64,000 nucleotides of DNA, from positions 1 through 64,000 of the forward strand of contig CAYWQL010000004.1 of the NCBI GenBank assembly GCA_964460755.1. Direction: 5' to 3'. A program made the translations under genes and the position numbers. The stretch is from JAYFNU01 sp964460755 (GTDB lineage Bacteria; Bacillota; Clostridia; Oscillospirales; Ruminococcaceae). The notes under the pieces are model-generated. The model was not told where the DNA came from. It searched no databases and saw only the letters and a program-made list of their open reading frames with translations. Below are positions 41,626-49,249 of the stretch, in pieces; the stretch's first letter is position 1, and the number at the start of each line of letters is the position of its first letter.

Positions 41626-42816
41626 TTAAATCCTCGTTAGACTATTTTTTATCGCGTCAATAATGCGCTTTGCCGCCTGCTCGGTCTTTTCGGTTGTGCC
41701 GAACGCCGTAAGACGGCAGAAGCCCTCGCCGTTTTTGCCAAAGCCGGCGCCGGGAGTGCAAACGACCTTTGCCTGATTAAGCAGCAGGTCAAACATATCC
41801 CACGATTTTACTCCGTCACAGCTGAACCAGACGTAAGGGGAGTTTTCCCCGCCGAAATAGGATATGCCCGCGCTTTTAAGGGCGCTTGCGAGCAGTGCGG
41901 CGTTGTTCTTATAATAGTTTATGTTGGCGTCAATTTCAAGAGCGCCCTGTTTTGAGAAAACCGCCTCGGCGGCGCGCTGAACTATGTAGGGCGCGCCGTT
42001 GTATTTTGCCGCGGCGCGGCGAAGCCAAAGCTCGCGAAGGCAGGCTCCGTCGCGGACAAGGGACGAGGGTATTACGGTGTAGCCGCAGCGAACCCCAGTG
42101 AAGCCCGCTGTTTTCGAGAAGGAGCAGAACTCAATAGCGCAGTTTTTCGCGCCCTCAATTTCATATATGCTTCGCGGAAGGGTTTTGTCGGATATAAAAC
42201 GCTCGTAAGCGGCGTCGAAAATAATAACCGCGCCGCAGCCGTTGGCGTAGTCAACCCATTTTTTAAGGGAATCCTTCGTATAAACCGCCCCGGTCGGATT
42301 GTTCGGCGAGCAGATATAGATTATGTCGGCGTCATAGTTGGGCGGCGCGGGAAGAAAGCCGTTTTCGGCGTTCCCGTCGACGTATTTAATTTTGTTTCCT
42401 CGAATGACGTTTGCGTCAATATACGCGGGATACACGGGGTCGGGAATAACCGTCGTGCAGCCTTCGGTAAAGAGGTCGAGAATCGAGCCGACATCGTTTT
42501 TTGCGCCGTCGCTAACGAAAATCTCGTCAGCCTCAAGCTTTACGCCGAAGCCCATATAATAATTCTTTAACGCGTTTCGCAAAAACTCATATCCCTCATA
42601 TGGGCCGTAGCCGCGAAAGGTCGCGCGGTCGCCCATTTCTGCCGTCGCCTTTTGCATAGCGTCGATAACGCTCGGCACAATCGGAAGGGTTACGTCGCCT
42701 ATACCCATACTTATTACGTCGCTTTCGGGGTTTGCCGACTTATATGCCGCGACGCGGCTTCCGATTTCGGCGAAAAGGTAGTTTTTTACCATACTGTCGA
42801 AGTTTCTGTTTATCAT
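41626..42816 (-). CDS. dapL: LL-diaminopimelate aminotransferase
   Basis: DapL converts tetrahydrodipicolinate straight to LL-diaminopimelate. The 396-residue fold-type I aminotransferase begins NRNFDSMVKNYLFAEIGSRV. It has MGIGDVTLPI, the cofactor region CSPNNPTGAVY, IIFDAAYERFI and the PLP lysine in FCSFSKTAGFTGVRCGY. The dapF gene lies directly upstream on the same strand. Tetrahydrodipicolinate is also the precursor used by DpaA for spore dipicolinate, encoded nearby. Confidence 0.95.
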   Translation of the reverse strand: MINRNFDSMVKNYLFAEIGSRVAAYKSANPESDVISMGIGDVTLPIVPSVIDAMQKATAEMGDRATFRGYGPYEGYEFLRNALKNYYMGFGVKLEADEIFVSDGAKNDVGSILDLFTEGCTTVIPDPVYPAYIDANVIRGNKIKYVDGNAENGFLPAPPNYDADIIYICSPNNPTGAVYTKDSLKKWVDYANGCGAVIIFDAAYERFISDKTLPRSIYEIEGAKNCAIEFCSFSKTAGFTGVRCGYTVIPSSLVRDGACLRELWLRRAAAKYNGAPYIVQRAAEAVFSKQGALEIDANINYYKNNAALLASALKSAGISYFGGENSPYVWFSCDGVKSWDMFDLLLNQAKVVCTPGAGFGKNGEGFCRLTAFGTTEKTEQAAKRIIDAIKNSLTRI

Positions 42817-42837
42817 AGCAATTCCTTTCGTTGGTGG

Positions 42838-43680
42838 TTATAGCTCTATCGTGCCCGCATAAACCGTCGAAGCGCCGCCTCGCATAATTACGCCGCCGTC
42901 GGAGTTGTAGCTTATCGTAAGGTCGCCCCCGCGAAGGGTAACGGTAACGGGCGAACTATAGTCGCAAAAGCCCTTCAGCACGGCCGCGACAACGGTTGCG
43001 CACGCCCCCGTGCCGCAGGCAAGGGTTTCGCCCGAGCCGCGCTCCCAAACCCGCATTTTCAGGTGGTTGCGCGAGAGCGCCGAAACAAATTCGGTGTTGA
43101 CCTTGTTTGGAAAAATTAAATTGTTCTCGAAAAGAGGTCCGATTTTCGGAAGGTCGATTTTGTCGGGATTTTCAACGAAGATAACGGCGTGGGGGTTGCC
43201 CATAGAAACACAGGTCGCGTTATATTCCTTGCCGTCGACTAAAATAGGAATGTCGACGTTGCTTCCGTTAAATTTGACGGGTATATTTTTGTTGTCAAGA
43301 ATGGCTTTTCCCATATCGACCGTCGCACCGACGGCTTTTCCGTCCGCTCCGATATCCATAACGAGGGTTTTTATCCCGCTTCTCGTTTCTACCGTGACGG
43401 TTTCGCTTTTGGCATAGCCGTTGTCATAAAGAAATTTTCCGACGCAGCGAACGCCGTTGCCGCACATAAGCCCCGATGAGCCGTCAAGGTTGTACATATC
43501 CATATATCCGTCGGCCTTGTCGCTTTTGCGGATAAGGATAACGCCGTCGCCGCCGACGCCGAAGCGTCTGTTCGAAAGAAAAGCGATTTCCGAAGGGGAA
43601 AGCTCAATGTTGTCCTTTATGCAGTCGATATAGATATAGTCGTTGCCGATGCCCTGCATTTTCGTAAAATTAAGCCGCAT
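42838..43680 (-). CDS. dapF: Diaminopimelate epimerase
   Basis: DapF converts LL- to meso-diaminopimelate for lysine and cell wall. The 280 residues start FTKMQGIGNDYIYID. The two catalytic cysteines lie in LMCGNGVRCVGKF (near 72) and TLACGTGACATVVAA (near 220). It precedes dapL in a two-step lysine/peptidoglycan operon. Confidence 0.97.
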   Translation of the reverse strand: MRLNFTKMQGIGNDYIYIDCIKDNIELSPSEIAFLSNRRFGVGGDGVILIRKSDKADGYMDMYNLDGSSGLMCGNGVRCVGKFLYDNGYAKSETVTVETRSGIKTLVMDIGADGKAVGATVDMGKAILDNKNIPVKFNGSNVDIPILVDGKEYNATCVSMGNPHAVIFVENPDKIDLPKIGPLFENNLIFPNKVNTEFVSALSRNHLKMRVWERGSGETLACGTGACATVVAAVLKGFCDYSSPVTVTLRGGDLTISYNSDGGVIMRGGASTVYAGTIEL

Positions 43681-43762
43681 AATTTGCCCCCATCAAAAAG
43701 TATTTTTTTGAGTATAACATTTTTTTTGTTGTATGCACAATATTTTATGTTATATTATTCAT

Positions 43763-45043
43763 ATGAACAATGATGAAATATTAATTAACACAACCGAAGA
43801 AGAGCCCGAAAGGGTAGTCGTCGCCGTCGTCGACAGTGGGGAATACGACGTTGAGAGCTCGCTTGGCGAAATGCGCGCGCTATGCGAAACGGCGGGCGCG
43901 GTCGTAGTCGGCGAGATAGTCCAGCGCCGTGAGCACGCCGACAACGCAAGCTATCTCGGTATGGGCAAGCTTGAGGAAACCAAGCGGCTTTGCGAGGCGC
44001 TTGACGCCGATTTGGTTGTTGCCGACGCCGAGCTGACGGGCGTCAAGCAGCGCAATATGGAGAACGCCGTGGGCGTAGACGTAATCGACCGCACGACATT
44101 AATTCTTGATATTTTCGCGCACTCGGCAAAGACCGCGGAGGGTAAGCTTCAAGTCGAGCTCGCTCAGCTTAATTATCGTCTGCCGCGTCTGACGGGCGCG
44201 GGGGTTTCGCTTTCGCGTATCGGCGGGAGCGCGTCGGGAGGCTCGGGCGGAAAAATCGGTACGAGAGGTCCGGGCGAAACCAAGCTTGAAAACGACAAGA
44301 GATATATAAGAAACAGAATTTCTCTTTTGAAAGACCGTCTTCGCGAAATCGAAAAGCAACGCGAGGTTACGCGAAAAAACCGCGACAAAACGGGAACCCC
44401 CGTGGTGTCTCTCGTCGGCTATACGAATGTCGGAAAGTCGTCGCTCTTGAACGCGCTTACCGGCTCGTCGGTGCTTTCCGAGGATAAGCTTTTTGCTACC
44501 CTTGACCCGACGGCGAGAAAGCTTTCGGTCGGCGACCTTCAGCAGGTTATACTTGTCGATACCGTCGGCTTCGTAAGCCGGCTCCCCCACAATCTCGTGG
44601 AGGCGTTTAAATCGACCCTTGAGGAGATTAAATATTCTGACCTTATAATAAAGGTGCTCGACGCTTCGAGCGAAACGTGGCAGGAGCAGGACAAAATTAC
44701 CGCGGATATTATCGAACAGCTTGAGTGCGTTGATGTTCCGACGATAACCGTTTTTAACAAGTGCGACAAAATCGACACGGGCGCCGCGCTCCCCGGACTT
44801 GCCGTTTCGGCCAAAACGGGAAAGGGCTTGGATTTGCTTGTGTCGCAGATATCGAAAAAGCTTTCCGAAAGGGTTATTCGCTGCGTCGTAAAGCTTCCGT
44901 TTGACAAGCTTTCTCTTACGGCGTTTATTCGCGAACGGGGCAATGTTATTTCGGAGGAATACGTTGAGGACGGCGCAATTATCAAAGCGACGATAGAGCG
45001 TGCGGCATATGCGAAAATCGAACCGTATGTAATCGGTATTTAG
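43763..45043 (+). CDS. hflX: GTPase HflX
   Basis: HflX is a ribosome-associated GTPase that can split stalled ribosomes. From the ATG at 43763 it has 426 residues. Parts are the N-terminal HflX domain (LDADLVVADAELTGVKQRNM), the Gly-rich linker GGSGGKIGTRGPGE, a G1 loop VGYTNVGKSSLLNAL, a G3 DTVGF and a G4 FNKCD. An in-frame ATG at 43733 would add ten residues. Neither start has a ribosome site, and a TATATT box lies only seven bases before 43763. Confidence 0.95.
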   Translation: MNNDEILINTTEEEPERVVVAVVDSGEYDVESSLGEMRALCETAGAVVVGEIVQRREHADNASYLGMGKLEETKRLCEALDADLVVADAELTGVKQRNMENAVGVDVIDRTTLILDIFAHSAKTAEGKLQVELAQLNYRLPRLTGAGVSLSRIGGSASGGSGGKIGTRGPGETKLENDKRYIRNRISLLKDRLREIEKQREVTRKNRDKTGTPVVSLVGYTNVGKSSLLNALTGSSVLSEDKLFATLDPTARKLSVGDLQQVILVDTVGFVSRLPHNLVEAFKSTLEEIKYSDLIIKVLDASSETWQEQDKITADIIEQLECVDVPTITVFNKCDKIDTGAALPGLAVSAKTGKGLDLLVSQISKKLSERVIRCVVKLPFDKLSLTAFIRERGNVISEEYVEDGAIIKATIERAAYAKIEPYVIGI

Positions 45044-45059
45044 CATAATCAAGATTTTT

Positions 45060-45088
45060 AAGCGGCCTTTTTTAAAGGTCGCTTTTTT
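45060..45088 (+). terminator. Terminator after hflX
   Basis: AGCGGCCTTT and AAAGGTCGCT pair, followed by a T run. Confidence 0.8.
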
Positions 45089-45100
45089 GTTGCGCTTTTT

Positions 45101-45130
45101 CACACAAAAGCGGCGGACGCTTCATACAAT
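45101..45130 (+). promoter_or_regulatory. Possible sigma-K/sigma-E sporulation promoter for dpaAB
   Basis: CACACA and CATACAAT are 16 bases apart, ending 33 bases before dpaA. CATACAAT matches the mother-cell sigma -10 element; an AC-containing -35 is as expected for sigma-K. In Bacillus, spoVF is transcribed in the mother cell by sigma-K. Confidence 0.5.
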
Positions 45131-45163
45131 GCTAAAGAATTAGCGAAGCGAGGGGGAGCGGTT

Positions 45164-46036
45164 ATGTCGGATGAAAGGGTTTACTCGGTCATCGGCGGCG
45201 ATATGCGAAGCGGATATGTCGCCCAGCTTTTGATTGAACAGGGACGTCGGGTTATGACGGCGGGGCTCGAGCTTTCGGGTCTTGTCGCGCCACCGCACAT
45301 CAACACCGTTGACGACGCGGCGCGGCGGGCGGATATAGTCATTTTGCCCCTTCCGCTTATTGATAAAAACGGCCAGCTTAAGGACGGCTTTTCGAGCGAA
45401 AAAATAGACGTCTTTTCAATTCTTTCTATGGTGAAGCAAAGGGCGTGGGTTTTTGGCGGAATGATACCTGCGGAGGTTCAAAGCTTCGCGGACGAACGCG
45501 GAGTGTGTCTTTCTGATTATTATCTTCGCGGCGATTTTCTTATAAAAAACGCCCTGCCGACCGCAGAGGGAACGGTTGAAACGCTTATGAAAAAGCTTCC
45601 GATTACGATTTTTTCTTCGTCGGTCGCGGTTGTCGGCTTCGGACGGTGCGGCGAGGCGGTAAGCCTTCTTTTGAAAGGAATGGGCGCGCGGGTCACGGTA
45701 TATGCGAGAAGAAAAGAGACGCTTGCGAGAGCCGAATGCCTTGGACTTAAGGCCAAGCAAACCGACGCGCTTTACAGCGAACGGCTTTCGTGCGACGCAC
45801 TTGTAAACACCGTCCCCGCGAGGGTTATAACAAAGGCGGCGCTCGACAGGCTTTCGACCTCGGCGGTCGTCGTCGACCTCGCGTCCGCACCCGGCGGAGT
45901 GGATTTCGCTTATGCGGCGAAAAGGGGAATAGACGCCTTTCTTGCGCCCTCGCTTCCCGGACGGGTCGCGCCAAAAACGGCTGGAAAAATTATTATTGAA
46001 ACAGTTCTCAACATACTTGACGAAAAGGGGGAATAA
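45164..46036 (+). CDS. dpaA: Dipicolinate synthase subunit A
   Basis: This 290-residue protein is the SpoVFA type: an N-terminal VIGGDMRSGYVAQLLIEQGR and a central nucleotide-binding loop VAVVGFGRCGEAVSLLLKGM near 152-171. The C-terminus is VVVDLASAPGGVDFAYA. Together with DpaB it oxidises the tetrahydrodipicolinate-pathway intermediate to dipicolinic acid in the mother cell for spore cores. It is two bases from dpaB. Confidence 0.94.
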   Translation: MSDERVYSVIGGDMRSGYVAQLLIEQGRRVMTAGLELSGLVAPPHINTVDDAARRADIVILPLPLIDKNGQLKDGFSSEKIDVFSILSMVKQRAWVFGGMIPAEVQSFADERGVCLSDYYLRGDFLIKNALPTAEGTVETLMKKLPITIFSSSVAVVGFGRCGEAVSLLLKGMGARVTVYARRKETLARAECLGLKAKQTDALYSERLSCDALVNTVPARVITKAALDRLSTSAVVVDLASAPGGVDFAYAAKRGIDAFLAPSLPGRVAPKTAGKIIIETVLNILDEKGE

Positions 46037-46038
46037 AT

Positions 46039-46614
46039 ATGAAGGGAATAAGGGTGGGGTTTGCGCTTTGCGGCTCGTTTTGCTCGTTTGAACGGGTAAT
46101 TTCACTTATGGAGCGGCTTGTGGGAGAGGGGGCGGAGATAGTGCCGATTATGTCGTTCAACGCGGCTTCTATCGACACGCGCTTCGGCAAAGCAAAGGAT
46201 TTTACAAAACGAATTGAGTTAATTTCGGGACGAAGAATAATCTCGACCATAGAGGACGCCGAGCCGATAGGACCAAAGGGGCTTTGCGACGTTATGCTCG
46301 TCGCGCCCTGTACGGGCAACACCCTCGCAAAGCTTAGCTGCGGCGTGGTCGATACCCCCGTCACGATGGCGGTAAAGTCGCACAGCCGAAACGGACGACC
46401 GGTCGTTATCGCCGTTTCTACCAACGACGGGCTTGCGGCGGCTTCAAAAAATATGGGGGAGCTTATCAATCGGCGCAACTATTTTTTCGTTCCCTATTAT
46501 CAGGACGACTGTTTAAAAAAACCGACCTCTCTCGTCGCCGAGCTCGATTATGCGCCCGAGGCGATACGCCTTGCGCTAAAAGGGCTTCAAATTCAACCGA
46601 TTTTAAAAAATTGA
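46039..46614 (+). CDS. dpaB: Dipicolinate synthase subunit B
   Basis: The 191 residues form a flavoprotein-like SpoVFB subunit: RVGFALCGSFCSFERVI at the N-terminus, VAPCTGNTLAKLSCGVVDTP in the middle and the late FVPYYQDDCLKKPTSLVAE. It is the partner of DpaA. Its presence means the cell makes dipicolinate by the dedicated enzyme and does not need the EtfA-type substitute known from some Clostridium. Confidence 0.95.
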   Translation: MKGIRVGFALCGSFCSFERVISLMERLVGEGAEIVPIMSFNAASIDTRFGKAKDFTKRIELISGRRIISTIEDAEPIGPKGLCDVMLVAPCTGNTLAKLSCGVVDTPVTMAVKSHSRNGRPVVIAVSTNDGLAAASKNMGELINRRNYFFVPYYQDDCLKKPTSLVAELDYAPEAIRLALKGLQIQPILKN

Positions 46615-46698
46615 CAGAATGTTAACACTTTTCAACTAAATGTAACCGTTATAAAGATTGTATCTTTCTGAAAAAACTTATATAATAAAAATGCAAAT

Positions 46699-47985
46699 AT
46701 GGGGAAATACGGTGCTTATTTGGAAAAGACAGCTAAAAATGTTTATAAATTCGACGTCGTCGTAATCGGAGCGGGTCCCGCGGGACTTATGGCGGGCACA
46801 GCCGCGTCCGAAAGGGGTCTTTCAACGGCGATAGTCGACAAGAACGATATAGCGGGGAAAAAGCTTCTCATAACGGGCAAGGGACGCTGCAACGTGACCA
46901 ACGACTGCGACGTCGAGGGCTTTATGAAAAATATCAGAAACGGCTCGCGCTTTATGTACAGCTCGCTGACCGCCTTCGACAGCGGCGCGGTTATGCGCTT
47001 TTTTGAGGACGGCGGCGTTCGCCTAAAAACCGAGCGGGGGAACAGGGTTTTCCCCGAAAGCGACAAATCGCTCGATATCCGCGACGCGCTCGTAAGGGCG
47101 GCGGAAAAATCGGGCTGTCGCTTGATGAGAGGACAAGCCGTAAAAATACAAACCGACGACGGCGGAGTTTGTGCGGTGCTTCTCGACGGCGGAACTCTTT
47201 TAGAGTGTCGCGGCGCGATAGTCGCGACGGGCGGCTTATCCTATCCGAAAACGGGTTCAACCGGCGACGGCTACGCTCTTTTGAAGGCGGTGGGACACAC
47301 CGTAACCGAGCTTGAGCCTTCGCTCGTTCCGCTCATATGCGAGGGGGAGGAATGCAAGCGGCTTGAGGGGCTTTCGCTCAAGAATGTTAAGCTTACCGCC
47401 ATAAAGGACGGCACGCGCTTCTTTTCCGAGCAGGGTGAGATGATTTTTACCTATTTCGGCATATCCGGTCCGCTTGTTCTGACCCTTAGCGGTCGTGCTG
47501 TGGACGAGCGGGCAAAGCGCTTTGAGATTGAGATTGATTTAAAGCCGGCGCTCGACGAAGCGACGTTGGACAGAAGACTTTTAAGGGATTTCGGCGAAAA
47601 CCTAAACAGGGAATTTAAGAACAGCCTTAACGAGCTGCTTCCGCAGAAGATAATACCGCTCGTCATTGAAAAGAGCGGGATTGAACCGACCAAAAAGGTT
47701 AATTCGGTCACGGCTAAGGAGCGTGAGGCACTTGTCGGCGCGATAAAGCGCTTTAGCCTTACGGTAACGGGAACGCGCCCGATAGACGAGGCAGTTATTA
47801 CGGCGGGCGGGGTTGAGCTTAAGCAAATCAATCCCAAAACACTGGAATCGAAAATAATAAAAAATCTGCACGTTGCGGGCGAGCTGCTCGATGTGGACGC
47901 GTATACGGGAGGCTTTAACCTCGGCGTGGCGTTTGCAACGGGGCGCGCGGCGGGCGAACATATATTAGGAGGTGTCAAGGAATGA
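46699..47985 (+). CDS. HI0933-family NAD(P)/FAD-dependent oxidoreductase
   Basis: This 428-residue flavoprotein has the dinucleotide loop VVVIGAGPAGLMAGTAASER at about 20-39. The family signature GKKLLITGKGRCNVTNDC and the C-terminal GELLDVDAYTGGFNLGVAFA follow. Members include BaiN-like and other poorly defined reductases. It overlaps cmk by four bases, a linkage common in Clostridia. The start at 46699 lies very close to a TATAAT box, so a later start is possible. Confidence 0.92.
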   Translation: MGKYGAYLEKTAKNVYKFDVVVIGAGPAGLMAGTAASERGLSTAIVDKNDIAGKKLLITGKGRCNVTNDCDVEGFMKNIRNGSRFMYSSLTAFDSGAVMRFFEDGGVRLKTERGNRVFPESDKSLDIRDALVRAAEKSGCRLMRGQAVKIQTDDGGVCAVLLDGGTLLECRGAIVATGGLSYPKTGSTGDGYALLKAVGHTVTELEPSLVPLICEGEECKRLEGLSLKNVKLTAIKDGTRFFSEQGEMIFTYFGISGPLVLTLSGRAVDERAKRFEIEIDLKPALDEATLDRRLLRDFGENLNREFKNSLNELLPQKIIPLVIEKSGIEPTKKVNSVTAKEREALVGAIKRFSLTVTGTRPIDEAVITAGGVELKQINPKTLESKIIKNLHVAGELLDVDAYTGGFNLGVAFATGRAAGEHILGGVKE

Positions 47986-48644
47986 GGGCGATAGCCATTG
48001 ACGGGCCTGCGGGCGCGGGAAAAAGCACTATAGCGAGAAAGGTGGCGGCGGAGCTTGGGTATATCTACGTCGACACGGGGGCGCTTTACCGCGCAATAGG
48101 ATATTTCGTCGTTTCGCGCGGGGTCAGCGTTTCCGACGAGGTCGCCATAGCGGGGCTTTTGCTTGGGGCTTCAATCGAATTGCGCTTTATTGACACCGAA
48201 CAAAGGGTGTTTTTGAACGACATTGACGTGACGTCGAAGATAAGAACAGAGGCGGTGTCTATGGCGGCGTCGGCGGTGTCCGCGCTTCCCGCGGTAAGGG
48301 ATTATCTTCTCGGACTTCAGCGCGATATAGCGAGCAAGAACAACGTTGTTATGGACGGGCGGGACATCGGAACCGTTGTGCTTCCCGACGCCGATGTAAA
48401 GATTTTCTTAACAGCCTCTCCTGAGGAGCGCGCGCGCCGTCGCTATGAAGAGCTGACGGCCAAGGGGGTAAGCGCCGACTACGACGCGGTACTGAGCGAC
48501 CTCAAGACGCGGGACTATAATGACAGTCACCGTGAAATAGCGCCGCTCAAGGCGGCTGATAACGCTATTTTTGTCGATACGACGGGCTTTGAGCTCGACG
48601 AGTCGGTGGAAAAGATATTTGAAGTAGTAAAGGATAATCTGTAA
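47982..48644 (+). CDS. cmk: Cytidylate kinase
   Basis: This 220-residue CMP/dCMP kinase has the P-loop AIDGPAGAGKSTIARKVA at about 4-21, YVDTGALYRAI and the catalytic VVMDGRDIGTVVLPDADV. It overlaps the preceding oxidoreductase gene (ATGA) and is followed after two bases by plsC. The cmk-plsC-ispH/rpsA order is typical of Clostridia. Confidence 0.97.
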   Translation: MRAIAIDGPAGAGKSTIARKVAAELGYIYVDTGALYRAIGYFVVSRGVSVSDEVAIAGLLLGASIELRFIDTEQRVFLNDIDVTSKIRTEAVSMAASAVSALPAVRDYLLGLQRDIASKNNVVMDGRDIGTVVLPDADVKIFLTASPEERARRRYEELTAKGVSADYDAVLSDLKTRDYNDSHREIAPLKAADNAIFVDTTGFELDESVEKIFEVVKDNL

Positions 48645-48646
48645 CC

Positions 48647-49249
48647 ATGCCACTTTTTAGATTTGCACGTTTTCTCGCGAGAATAATCGGTCGGCTTATG
48701 TACAACATCAGTTATGAAGGGCGCGACAATATCCCCGACAAGGGCGCGGTCATTATAGCGAGCAACCATATCAACCTTGTCGACCCGGGTCTTCACGCGA
48801 TATGCGTCAAGCGAACCTTTCGTACAATGGCGAAGGTCGAGCTTTTTCGTCACAAGCTTTTAGCCGCGATTTTGCGCCCGCTCGGAGCTTTTCCCGTTAC
48901 GAGGGGAAAGGCGGATAAGCACGCCTTTTCGACCGCGGCAAACGTGTTAAAGGAGGGCGACGCGCTCCTTATTTTTCCCGAGGGAACCCGTTCGAAAACG
49001 GGCGAGCTGGGTCTGTTTAAGGCGGGGGCGGTTGCTCTTTGCGCTATGACGAAGGCGCCGATAGTTCCCGCGGCAATGATACAGGAAAAGAACATTAAGC
49101 TTTTCGATATGGTTCATATTGTCTACGGAAAGCCCATTACATACGAGGAGCTTGGTCTTGAAGATACGTCGAGCACAAACCTTCGCCGCGCCTCCGAGAT
49201 AGTTCACGACAAGGTTGCCGAAATGCTTTCTTCAGAGGGCAAGCGGTGA
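48647..49249 (+). CDS. plsC: 1-acyl-sn-glycerol-3-phosphate acyltransferase
   Basis: This 200-residue protein makes phosphatidic acid from lysophosphatidate. It has the NHxxxxD catalytic motif in IIASNHINLVDPGLH near 44-58, the second block GAFPVTRGKADKHAFSTA, and FPEGTRSKTGELGLFKAGA. An N-terminal hydrophobic stretch suggests membrane association. The stop overlaps the ispH start (TGATG). Confidence 0.95.
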   Translation: MPLFRFARFLARIIGRLMYNISYEGRDNIPDKGAVIIASNHINLVDPGLHAICVKRTFRTMAKVELFRHKLLAAILRPLGAFPVTRGKADKHAFSTAANVLKEGDALLIFPEGTRSKTGELGLFKAGAVALCAMTKAPIVPAAMIQEKNIKLFDMVHIVYGKPITYEELGLEDTSSTNLRRASEIVHDKVAEMLSSEGKR

